Source of the DNA: Agromyces mangrovi
Lineage (GTDB): Bacteria > Actinomycetota > Actinomycetes > Actinomycetales > Microbacteriaceae
Assembly: GCF_030296695.1 (NCBI RefSeq)
Contig: NZ_AP027737.1
Span: forward strand, 2,170,001 to 2,234,000
Direction: 5' to 3'
DNA: 64,000 bases
Made by a program: the position numbers and the translations under genes. Positions 16,142 through 24,213 of this stretch are shown one piece after another. The notes beneath the pieces are model-generated. The model did no database searches and was not told the origin of the DNA. It saw only the letters and a program-made list of their open reading frames with translations. Each line of letters begins with the position of its first letter. The first letter of the stretch is position 1.

Positions 16142-17577
16142 TCAGGCCACCAGTGCGTCGGCGCGATCGAGCGCCGAGTCGATCACGTCGAGGCCGCGAC
16201 GCAGCTCGTCCTCGGTGATCACGAGCGGCGGGGCCACGTGCAGGCGGTTGAAGTGCACGAACGGCCAGACGCCGCCCTCCTTGCACGCGGCGACGACCTT
16301 CGCCATCGGCGCGGCATCCGCCCCGCTCGCATTGAACGGCACGAGGGGCTCGCGGGTCGCCGGATCGCGCACGAGCTCGATCGCCCAGAACAGGCCGAGC
16401 CCGCGCACCTCGCCGACCGACGGGTGGCGCTCGGCGATCTCCGCCAGGCGCGGGCCGACGACGCGCTCGCCGAGGTCGCGCACGCGCTCGAGGATTCCGT
16501 CGCGCTCGAACACCTCGAACGTCGCGACCCCGGGGGCGCAGGCGAGCGGATGCCCCGAGTAGGTGAGCCCGCCCGGGAACGGCACCGTGTCGAAGTGCGA
16601 CGCGATGCGCTGCGAGATCACGACGCCGCCGAGCGGTGCGTAGCCCGAGTTCACGCCCTTCGCGAAGGTGATGAGGTCGGGGGTCACGCCGAAGTGGTTC
16701 ACCGCGAACCACTCGCCGACGCGGCCGAAGCCGACCATGACCTCGTCGGCGATGTAGACGATGCCGTACCGGTCGGCGAGGGCGCGCACGCCCTGCAGGT
16801 AGCCGGGCGGGGGACGAGCACGCCGTTGGTGCCGACGATCGTCTCGAGGATGATCGCGGCGATCGTCTGCGGGCCCTCGAGCGTGATCACCTGCTCGAGG
16901 TGCGCGAGCGCGCGCTCGGTCTCCTGCTCCGGCGTCTCGGCGTGGAACGACGAGCGGTACGGGTACGGGCCCATGAAGTGCGCGACCGAGCCGTCGCTCG
17001 GCTCGTTCGGCCAACGGCGCGGGTCGCCCGTGAGCGAGATCGCGGTCGAGGTGCCGCCGTGGTAGCTGCGGTACATCGACAGCACCTTGCGACGCCCGGT
17101 GACCTGGCGGGCCATGCGCACGGCGTACTCGTTCGCGTCGGCGCCGCCGTTGGTGAAGAACACCTTGTCGAGGTCGCTCGGCGCGACCTCGGCGATGCGC
17201 CGGGCGAGCTCGCCGCGCACGTCGTTCGCCATCGACGGCTGGATCGTCGCGAGCCGCCCCGCCTGCTGCTGGATCGCCGCGACCAGGTCGGGGTGCTGGT
17301 GGCCCAGGTTCAGGTTCACGAGCTGGCTCGAGAAGTCGAGGTAGGCGTTGCCCGCGTAGTCGCGGAACGTCGCTCCCTCGCCAGACGCGATCGGCAGCGG
17401 GTCGATCAGCGCCTGCGCGCTCCACGAGTGGAACACGTGCCCGCGATCGTCGGCGCGCACGCGCGCGTCGGCCTCGCGATCGGGCAGCGGATGCACCGTG
17501 CCGTCGCGCCGGGTGTACGTCGCGCTAGTGACATCCGTCGCCTCAGGTGCATCCGTCGCCGTCATCGTGTCGGTCAT
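16142..17577 (-). pseudogene. class III (omega) aminotransferase, frameshifted by one base
   Basis: PLP enzyme of the class III family that transaminates omega-amines such as beta-alanine, GABA or diamines. Reading from ATG 17577, the N-terminal part is normal (YLDFSSQLVNLNLGHQHPD, FFTNGGADANEYAVRMAR, SYHGGTSTA) up to TNGVLVP; the remainder, including the PLP lysine in FAKGVNSGYAPLGG, continues in another frame from GYLQGVRALADRYG to the TGA at 16142. Adding one G to the G5 run at 16809-16813 restores a 478-residue protein. This may be a sequencing error or a recent mutation. It follows mmsA by 32 bases and is divergent from a PucR regulator, a context suggesting beta-alanine or similar amine catabolism. 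Confidence 0.75.
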
Positions 17578-17609
17578 CTCAGGGCTCTCGTTCGCTCGGT
17601 CGGGGGAAC

Positions 17610-19092
17610 TCAGTGGTTGCTGGGGAAGCCCAGGTCGACCTGGGAGGGTGTGGTCGGGCCAGCGCGTGGTGACGACCTTGGAGCGCGTGTAGAAGCGCAC
17701 CGACTCGGGGCCGTAGATGTGCGCGTCGCCGAACAGCGAGTCCTTCCAGCCGCCGAACGAGTAGGCGCCGATCGGCACCGGGATCGGCACGTTCACGCCG
17801 ACCATGCCGACCTCGATGTCGAACTCGAACTGGCGCGAGGTGCCGCCGTCGCGCGTGAAGATCGCGACGCCGTTGCCGTAGCGGTTGGCGTTCACGAGCG
17901 CGACGGCCTCGTCGTAGGTGTCGACGCGCACGACCGAGAGCACCGGGCCGAAGATCTCGTCGTCGTACGCCTGCATGCCGGGCTGCACGTGGTCGAGCAG
18001 GCTCACCCCGATGAAGAACCCGTCGCCGTCGAAGGCCTTCGTGGTGCCGTCGACGACGACGGTCGCGCCCTCGGCGGTTGCGCCGGTGACGTAGGAGGCG
18101 ACCCGGTCGCGGTGCTCGCGCGTGATGAGGGGGCCCATCTCGCTCGCGGCATCCGTGCCGTCGCCGATCGTGAGGTCGTCGATGCGTCGCGCGATGCCCG
18201 CGACCAGGTCGTCGGCGACGTCGCCGACCGCGACCAGCACCGAGACGGCCATGCAGCGCTCGCCGGCCGAGCCGTACGCCGCCGAGACGGCCGCGTCGGC
18301 CGCCGCGTCGATGTCGGCGTCGGGCATGACGACCATGTGGTTCTTCGCGCCGCCGAGGGCCTGCACGCGCTTGCCGTTGGCGGATGCCCGCTGGTAGATC
18401 GTCTTCGCGATCGGCGTCGAGCCGACGAAGCTGACGGCGTCGACGTCGGGGGAGTCGAGGATCGCGTCGACCGCGACCTTGTCGCCGTGCACGACGTTCA
18501 GCACGCCCGCGGGCAGGCCCGCCTCCTCGAACAGCTTCGCGAGGAGCACCGACGCGCTCGGGTCCTTCTCGCTGGGCTTCAGCACGACGGTGTTGCCGCA
18601 GGCGATGGCGGATGCCACCATCCAGAGCGGCACCATGACGGGGAAGTTGAACGGGGTGATCGCACCGACCACGCCCACGGGCTGCTTCACCGAGTGCACG
18701 TCGACGCCGCCCGCGACCTGCTCGCTGCGCTCGCCCTTCAGCAGGTGCACGAGGCCGGCCGCGAACTCCACGTTCTCGATGCCGCGGCTGATCTCGCCCG
18801 CGGCATCCGACAGCACCTTGCCGTGCTCGCTCGTGACGACCGCGGCGATCTCGGGCGTGCGCTCCTTGAGCAGCTGGCGGAGGCGGAAGAACACGTCGGC
18901 GCGCTTGATGAGGCTCGTCGCGCGCCAGGCCGGCAGTGCGGCCCGGGCGGCGGCGATCGCCTGCGCGACCTCGGCCTCGCTCGCCAGCGCGACCTCGTGC
19001 TGCACCGCGCCGGTGGCGGGGTTGTAGACGGGGGATCGGCGCTCGGCCGCCCCGGTCTCGGCGCCGTCGATGTGGTGTCGGATGAGGCTCAC
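17610..19092 (-). CDS. mmsA: CoA-acylating methylmalonate/malonate-semialdehyde dehydrogenase, C-terminal indel
   Basis: Aldehyde dehydrogenase that converts methylmalonate or malonate semialdehyde to propionyl- or acetyl-CoA in valine, inositol or beta-alanine breakdown. The catalytic Cys is C280 in SAGERCMAVSV; GAITPFNFPVMVPLWM and ALGGAKNH are typical MmsA segments. GTG 19092 has AGGAG 6 bases upstream. Near the end, the frame reads WPDHTLPGRPG and runs on with no stop into the next gene. Removing one C from the CCC at 17646-17648 gives RWPDHTSQVDLGFPSNH and a stop at 17610-17612, the normal MmsA ending at 493 residues. The aminotransferase follows, so the two act together. Confidence 0.8.
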
Positions 19093-19194
19093 GGATGCTC
19101 CTGTGCGGGGTCTCACGACGCGCGCCCGGACATTCTGCCCGGGCGCCGTCTATGCTGGTGCACCAATACTTACATCGCCGGAGCGTGGTTCACG

Positions 19195-20859
19195 ATGCCA
19201 GACCGTCGGGAAGATCCGAACTCCCGCACAGAACGTCCGGGGCTCGCGCCGGTCGGCCACGGGGTGCTGCCGACCGTCGGCGAGCTGCTCGCGCTGCCCG
19301 CGCTCGTGGAGGGCATGCCCGAGGTGCTGGTGGGCGAGCAGGCGCTCGAAGCGCCCGTGCGCTGGGTGCACGTCTCCGACTCGGCGGGGGTCGCGCGACT
19401 GCTCGAGGGCGGCGAACTGCTGCTGTCGACCGGGTCGGGCTGGCCCGAGGAGCCGGTCGAGCTGTCGGCGTTCATCGCCGGGCTCGTCGATGCGGGGCTG
19501 TCGGGCCTCGTGCTCGAGCTCGGCGCGCACTACCACTACGCGCCCGCGGTCGTCGTGCAGGCGGCCGCCACGCACGGACTGGCGCTCGTCGCGCTGCACC
19601 GCGAGGTGAAGTTCGTCACGGTCACCCAGGCGGTGCACAGCCGCATCATCTCGGAGCAGACGAGCGCGCTGCGGGCGCTCGACGAACTGCACGCGCTGTT
19701 CACGTCGCTGAGCCTCCGCGGCTCGCCCGCCGACTACATCGTGCGCCAGCTCGGGCACGCGCTGCGCTCGACGGTCGTGCTCGAGAACCTCGCGCACGAG
19801 GTGGTCGCGCTCGAGCTCGGCGGCGAGAGCGAGGAGGACGTGCTGACCCGGTGGGAGCCGCGCTCGCGACTCGCGCACCGGGCGACCGAGCAGCGATCGG
19901 CCCTCGGGCAGGCGGCGCGCTCGCCGGAGGACTGGCTGATCGTGCCGGTCGAGGCGCGGGGCATCCGCTGGGGGTCGCTCGTCGCGCTGCCCGGCCCACC
20001 GCACCCGGCCGGCCGGGCGAACGTGCTCGAGCAGGGGGCGATCGCGCTCGCGTTCGGTCGCCTCGGCGACGCGGCGCGCGACACCGATGAGTGGACCAGG
20101 CTCGGGCAGCAGCGGCTGGTCGACGAACTGCTCGAGGGGCGCTTCGGGGCGCGCGGGGCCGCGGCGGCGCGGGTCGACGCGGCCGGGCTCCCGGTCGACG
20201 GTCGCACCCTGGTCGGGCTCGCCGTGACCGGTGCCGGCGCGGCGGGCCCCGCCGTGGTCGCCGCCGCGCGCGAGCAGGGCGCCGCGGCGCTCGCCGCGGC
20301 CCGAGGCGACACCACCGTCGCGATGCTCTCGCTCCCGGGAGCGACTCGCTTCGACGACCAGGTGGCGACCCGGTTCGCGCACGACCTCGCCCGGCTCTCG
20401 GGCGCCGAGCCCGAGCGGGTGGTCGTGCACGTGGGCGGGCCGGCGCACGACCTGCCGAGCCTGCTGACGGCCGTGCAGGAGGCGATCGAGCTGTCGAGGT
20501 CGCGTCCGAGCCGCCAGCGGGGCCCGCTCGTGAAGCGCGTCGACGACCGACCGCTCGCACGCCTCGTCACGGCGCTGCGCGACGACCACCGCCTGCAGGA
20601 GCACTCCGAGCGCATGCTCGCCCCGCTCATCGAGTACGACCTCGCCCGCGGCGGCGACCTGCTGCAGGTGCTCGGGGCGGCGCTGGCGCATCCGGGCAAT
20701 CGCACGGCAGCGGCATCCGCCTCGCACCTCTCGCGGTCGGTGTTCTACCAGCGCATCGCGCTCATCTCCGACCTGCTCGGCGCCGACCTCGACGACGGCG
20801 AGACGCTCACGGCGCTGCACCTCGCGCTGCTCGCGCGGCAGGCGGGCACGGGGCGATGA
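19195..20859 (+). CDS. PucR-family transcriptional regulator
   Basis: Predicted activator of a catabolic operon. The 554 residues show the order expected for PucR proteins: an N-terminal purine-catabolism-type domain (PTVGELLALPALVEGMPEVL, then WVHVSDSAGVARLLEGGELLLSTG) to about residue 140, a GAF/GGDEF-like middle, and a C-terminal helix-turn-helix with LLQVLGAALAHPGNRTAAASASHLSRSVFYQRI. ATG 19195 is the first start that keeps the family opening. It is transcribed away from mmsA and the class III aminotransferase across a gap of about 100 bases, so it most likely regulates them in response to an amine or amino acid. Confidence 0.8.
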   Translation: MPDRREDPNSRTERPGLAPVGHGVLPTVGELLALPALVEGMPEVLVGEQALEAPVRWVHVSDSAGVARLLEGGELLLSTGSGWPEEPVELSAFIAGLVDAGLSGLVLELGAHYHYAPAVVVQAAATHGLALVALHREVKFVTVTQAVHSRIISEQTSALRALDELHALFTSLSLRGSPADYIVRQLGHALRSTVVLENLAHEVVALELGGESEEDVLTRWEPRSRLAHRATEQRSALGQAARSPEDWLIVPVEARGIRWGSLVALPGPPHPAGRANVLEQGAIALAFGRLGDAARDTDEWTRLGQQRLVDELLEGRFGARGAAAARVDAAGLPVDGRTLVGLAVTGAGAAGPAVVAAAREQGAAALAAARGDTTVAMLSLPGATRFDDQVATRFAHDLARLSGAEPERVVVHVGGPAHDLPSLLTAVQEAIELSRSRPSRQRGPLVKRVDDRPLARLVTALRDDHRLQEHSERMLAPLIEYDLARGGDLLQVLGAALAHPGNRTAAASASHLSRSVFYQRIALISDLLGADLDDGETLTALHLALLARQAGTGR

Positions 20860-20879
20860 GTCGACGAGCCGATCGATTT

Positions 20880-20896
20880 ACTTGCTATTGACAAGT
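20880..20896. promoter_or_regulatory. inverted repeat and promoter elements before the VOC/HxlR genes
   Basis: ACTTG (20880-20884) and CAAGT (20892-20896) are inverted with a 7-base spacer, overlapping a consensus-like TTGACA at 20888-20893. A second inverted pair CTTGCT/AGCAAG flanks the same area. HxlR regulators commonly bind ACTT...AAGT palindromes, so autoregulation by the HxlR protein encoded downstream is plausible. Confidence 0.45.
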
Positions 20897-20971
20897 TCAG
20901 TTGCGAAGAGCAAGCTGTGGGTGTCGGCGATCGCCGGCGACACCACCACAGGTGCGAACACAGGGGGAACC

Positions 20972-21418
20972 ATGACGCACATCTTCGTGAACCTCGCGAC
21001 CGCCGACCTCGACGGCGCGAAGGACTTCTACACCGCACTCGGCTTCGAGCTGAACCCGCTCTTCACCGACGAGAACGCCGCGTGCGTGGTCGTCGACGAG
21101 AACGTCTACTTCATGGTGCTGACGCGGGAGTTCTTCCAGGGCTTCACCGACAAGCACCTCACCGAGCCGAAGACGCACGCGCAGGTGCTCACGGCGCTCA
21201 GCCGCGAGTCGCGCGAGGAGGTCGACGCGATCGTCGAGCGCGGGCTCGCCGCGGGCGGCACCGAGCCGCGCCCCGCGGTCGACCTCGGCTTCATGTACTC
21301 GCGCGACCTCGAGGACCGCGACGGCAACATCCTCGAGTTCCTCTACATGATCCCCGAGGCCGTCGAGGTCGGGCCGCTCGCGTGGGCGGCCGAGCACGGC
21401 GTCGAGGCGCCGGCCTGA
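20972..21418 (+). CDS. VOC (glyoxalase/dioxygenase fold) family protein
   Basis: A 148-residue vicinal-oxygen-chelate protein with the paired beta-alpha-beta-beta-beta units of the fold: IFVNLATADLDGAKDFYTALGFELNPLF in the first half and DLGFMYSRDLEDRDGNILEFLYM in the second, where Glu in ILEF is the usual metal-ligand position. Metal chemistry is not certain because the first-half ligand His is not clear. ATG 20972 is preceded by CAGGGGGA. The HxlR regulator gene starts 16 bases downstream, so the two are cotranscribed; the protein may detoxify or bind the compound that the regulator senses. Confidence 0.8.
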   Translation: MTHIFVNLATADLDGAKDFYTALGFELNPLFTDENAACVVVDENVYFMVLTREFFQGFTDKHLTEPKTHAQVLTALSRESREEVDAIVERGLAAGGTEPRPAVDLGFMYSRDLEDRDGNILEFLYMIPEAVEVGPLAWAAEHGVEAPA

Positions 21419-21434
21419 CGGGCGGGGGTCGCCG

Positions 21435-22139
21435 ATGGCGGTGCGGCAGGCCCGCGGGTTCGGGCAGTACGGCGGGGCGGCCCGCGCGCTCGAGCGCGTC
21501 GGCGAGCGCTGGGCGCTGCTCGTCGTGCGCGACCTGCTCGCCGGGCCGCGCCGGTACACCGACCTGAAGGCCGGGCTGCCGCGCATCCCGACGAACATCC
21601 TGAGCGACCGGCTGAAGGAGCTGCAGGAGGCCGGCGTCGTGCGCCGCGTGCCGATCGCGCGGTGCGGGCTCGTCTACGAGCTGACCGATGCCGGCCGCGA
21701 CCTCGCCCCGGTCGTCGCCGCGCTCGAGCGCTGGGGCTGGTCGCAGCTCGGCGACGCGGGCGATGACGAGGCGGTGACGCGCGACGGCCTGGCGTCGGCC
21801 CTGCGGGCGGCATTCCGGGCGGATGCCTCGGAGCCGACGCCCGTCCGCACCGTGCTCCGCGTCGGCGAGGTCGAGGTGGCCGTCACCACCTCGGGCGACG
21901 ACCTCGACGTCGTGCCGATCGGCGACGACGCGCTGCCGCAGCCCCTGCGACCGGACGCGCCGGAGATCGAGACCACGCTGGAGCTCGACCTCGACCCGTC
22001 AGGTCTGCGCGCACTGCTCGCGGGCGAGGCGGATGCCCCGGGCATCCGTGTCCGCTCGGGTGACCACGGCGCGCTGGCGGCGTTCGTCGACCGCTTCCGC
22101 ATGCCGCCGGCGACGTCGCCGGAGCGCGTGTCCCGCTAG
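21435..22139 (+). CDS. HxlR-family winged helix regulator
   Basis: A 234-residue regulator. The N-terminal winged helix is clearly HxlR-type: ALERVGERWALLVVRDLLAGPRRYTDLKAGLPRIPTNILSDRLKELQEAGVVRR at about residues 14-70, followed by YELTDAGRDLAPVVAALERWGW. The C-terminal 110 residues form an extra domain resembling an SCP2-like or ligand-binding module, longer than minimal HxlR proteins. It is cotranscribed with the VOC gene and probably binds the inverted repeat at 20880-20896. Its stop codon overlaps that of the convergent MOSC gene by 3-4 bases. Confidence 0.82.
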   Translation: MAVRQARGFGQYGGAARALERVGERWALLVVRDLLAGPRRYTDLKAGLPRIPTNILSDRLKELQEAGVVRRVPIARCGLVYELTDAGRDLAPVVAALERWGWSQLGDAGDDEAVTRDGLASALRAAFRADASEPTPVRTVLRVGEVEVAVTTSGDDLDVVPIGDDALPQPLRPDAPEIETTLELDLDPSGLRALLAGEADAPGIRVRSGDHGALAAFVDRFRMPPATSPERVSR

Positions 22140-22693
22140 ACCGGCCCGAGCGCCCGATGCGGGGCATCCGGCAGCTCGATCTCGATGGCGTCGCCCGCGC
22201 GCACCACGCCGCCCGCGGCGACGACGCCCATCACGCCCGAGAGCCGGCGCACGGTGCCGTCGTCGTCGACCTCGACGAGACGCTTCATGAGGCCCTGCTG
22301 CACGCCGTTGATCTGGTTGCACGGGGTGCGCAGGCCGGTCAGCTCGACCACGGCGTCGGAGCCGAGGCGGATGCGGGTGCCCTCGGGCAGCCCGAGCAGG
22401 TCGACGCCGCGCGTGGTCACGTTCTCGCCGAGCGTGCCCGGGTCGACCGCGAACCCGTCGGCCGCGACCTCGTCGAACAGCTCGGCGTGCATGAGATGCA
22501 CCTGGCGGAGGTTCGGCCGGGTCGCGTCCTTGCGCACGTCGTGCAGGTGCCGCACGGTCGCGCCCGCGTGCGCGTCGCCCTCGACGCCGTGGTTCTCGAC
22601 GAGGGTGATCTCGTCGCGCAGGGGCTTGGAGAAGTGGTGCCCGGAGTCACGGGCGACGGCGACGACGGTTGCGGTCGGTGCGGCTGCGCTCAT
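22136..22693 (-). CDS. MOSC-domain protein
   Basis: A 185-residue protein with a MOSC (molybdenum cofactor sulfurase C-terminal) domain. Visible landmarks are GVEGDAHAGATVRHLHDVR near residues 37-55, VDPGTLGENVTTRGVDLLGLPEGTRIRLG near 85-115, and the conserved Cys in LTGLRTPCNQI. Such stand-alone proteins are thought to carry sulfur to a molybdenum centre or act as small Moco reductases. ATG 22693 is 4 bases after the stop of the P1 peptidase gene, making it the last gene of a four-gene operon with an amine oxidase; a direct role in that pathway is not obvious. Confidence 0.82.
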   Translation of the reverse strand: MSAAAPTATVVAVARDSGHHFSKPLRDEITLVENHGVEGDAHAGATVRHLHDVRKDATRPNLRQVHLMHAELFDEVAADGFAVDPGTLGENVTTRGVDLLGLPEGTRIRLGSDAVVELTGLRTPCNQINGVQQGLMKRLVEVDDDGTVRRLSGVMGVVAAGGVVRAGDAIEIELPDAPHRALGPV

Positions 22694-22697
22694 GACG

Positions 22698-23843
22698 TCA
22701 GTCTGCCCGAAACGCCCGGCGCACCTCGTCGTGCGGCAGCGCCGGGCTGACGTGCCCGTCGCGGCCGACCAGGTCGCGCGCGGCGACGAGCACGTTCGCG
22801 ACGGCCTCCTCGGTCGCCTGCACGACGGCCTCGTAGAGCGGGTCGATGTGCCCCAAGGGCACGAAGCGCGCGGACTCGTAGTCGTCGGGTCCGGGGTCGG
22901 CGGTCGGCATCGACGAGGTGAACGCGCCCGCGTTGGCGGTCGAGCAGGCGAGGAAGATGTCGCCCGAGAAGTGGCTGCCGCTCGTGCCGGTGCGGGCGAG
23001 GCCCAGCGGCACCCGGCGCGCGAGCGCCGTGCACTGACCGGGCAGCAGCGGGGCATCCGTCACCACCACCCCGATCACGCTGCCCGCCCCGGCGCGCGCC
23101 CGGGCGCGCTCGCCGTCGCGCACGAACCACTCCACGTCCTCGTACGGATTCGGCGCCGCCGACTCGCGCCCGAGCGGCCGGCCGACGAGCCGCAGCTCCT
23201 GGCGCGTGCCGAAGTTCGCCTGCAGGAACACGCCGACCGTGTACCGGTCGCCGCCGTGGTCGATCACGCGCGACGCCGTGCCCGAGCCGCCCTTGAAGCC
23301 GTAGCAGTTCATGCCAGTGCCCCCGCCGACGTTGCCCTCGGCGATCGGGCCCGACACGGCCGCCTCGATCGCGGCGACGGCGTGCTCGGGCCGCACGTGC
23401 CCGGCGTTGATCTGATTCAGGTAGCCGTCCCAGGTCTCGCCGACGACGGGCAGCATCCACTCGGCGCTGAGCTCGGGGTGCGCGCGGTGCACCCACGTGT
23501 CGACCCCGGTGTGCGCCGCGCCGACCGCGTGGCTGTTGGTCAGCGCAATCGGCAGCGCGAGCGTGCCCGACTCCTCGATCCAGCTCCGGCCGGTGAGCTC
23601 GCCGTTGCCGTTCATCGAGTACACGCCCGCGGCGCAGGGCACCCCTGCGTCGTCGCGCCCGCGCGGCAGGATCGCGGTCACCCCGGTGCGGGCGACGGAT
23701 GCCTCGTGCGGCTCGCCCGTGATCAGCGTCTCGTAGCCCACCAGGACGCCCGGCACGTCGGTGATGGCGTTCCACTCGCCCGGGGTGCCGTCGAACGGCA
23801 CGCCGAGGTCGCGGGCGCGCGGCGACGCGCTCACGCCGGGCAT
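22698..23843 (-). CDS. P1 family (DmpA-type) self-processing peptidase
   Basis: Member of the S58/P1 family, N-terminal nucleophile aminopeptidases such as DmpA and beta-peptidyl aminopeptidases, which cleave themselves into two chains and release N-terminal D-, beta- or ordinary residues. The 381-residue length fits. Typical parts are NAITDVPGVLVGY near residue 25, GGGTGMNCYGFKGGSGTASR near 178-197, and SHFSGDIFLACSTANAG near 295-311, where the Ser of FSGD is the expected nucleophile. The residue before it is Phe, whereas DmpA has Gly. No signal peptide is seen. ATG 23843 starts 4 bases after the cupin gene, in the same operon as an FAD amine oxidase. Confidence 0.82.
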   Translation of the reverse strand: MPGVSASPRARDLGVPFDGTPGEWNAITDVPGVLVGYETLITGEPHEASVARTGVTAILPRGRDDAGVPCAAGVYSMNGNGELTGRSWIEESGTLALPIALTNSHAVGAAHTGVDTWVHRAHPELSAEWMLPVVGETWDGYLNQINAGHVRPEHAVAAIEAAVSGPIAEGNVGGGTGMNCYGFKGGSGTASRVIDHGGDRYTVGVFLQANFGTRQELRLVGRPLGRESAAPNPYEDVEWFVRDGERARARAGAGSVIGVVVTDAPLLPGQCTALARRVPLGLARTGTSGSHFSGDIFLACSTANAGAFTSSMPTADPGPDDYESARFVPLGHIDPLYEAVVQATEEAVANVLVAARDLVGRDGHVSPALPHDEVRRAFRAD

Positions 23844-23847
23844 CTGC

Positions 23848-24213
23848 TCACGCCAGGTACACCTTGCGCAGCGGTTCGCGCACGGTCCACACCGTCTCCA
23901 TGCCGTCGACGAGGCGCACGATCGAGCCGGCCTGCAGCTCGATCGAGTCGAGTCCCGTGTCGTGCCCGGGCCCGCCCGTGAACTCGACGGTCGCGTCGCC
24001 CGCGAGCACGACGAACACCTCGTCTGCCTCGACGTCGCTCATGGCGCCGACCGACATCTCCCAGACGCCGATCGTGACCGGTCCGCCCTCGTCGAGCACG
24101 AGGTGCCCGGTGGTCGGCTCGCCCGCCACGACCTGCTCGGCCGGCACCGGCTCGTGCTCGAGGGCGACGGATGCGGCGAAGACGACCAGTCCCGGGTCCA
24201 GGCGCGCGGTCAC
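23848..24213 (-). CDS. small cupin-domain protein
   Basis: A 121-residue single cupin barrel of the Cupin_3 (DUF861) type: GVWEMSVGAMSDVEADEVFVVLAGDATVEFTGG matches the core with a conserved Glu, and SIVRLVDGMETVWTVREPLRKVYLA matches the closing strands including the common W-x-V/T segment. Metal ligands are incomplete, as is usual in this subgroup. GTG 24213 overlaps the stop of the FAD oxidoreductase gene (GTGA), so the two are translationally coupled. Such cupins accompany amine and ureide catabolic oxidases, often with unknown function. Confidence 0.78.
   Translation of the reverse strand: MTARLDPGLVVFAASVALEHEPVPAEQVVAGEPTTGHLVLDEGGPVTIGVWEMSVGAMSDVEADEVFVVLAGDATVEFTGGPGHDTGLDSIELQAGSIVRLVDGMETVWTVREPLRKVYLA

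Noticed and set aside
16900..20859. A continuous plus-strand open frame of 1319 codons covering mmsA in antisense and joining the PucR gene
   Set aside because: High-GC codon bias leaves antisense frames open; only the part from 19195 shows family similarity, and the rest mirrors the mmsA/aminotransferase codons.
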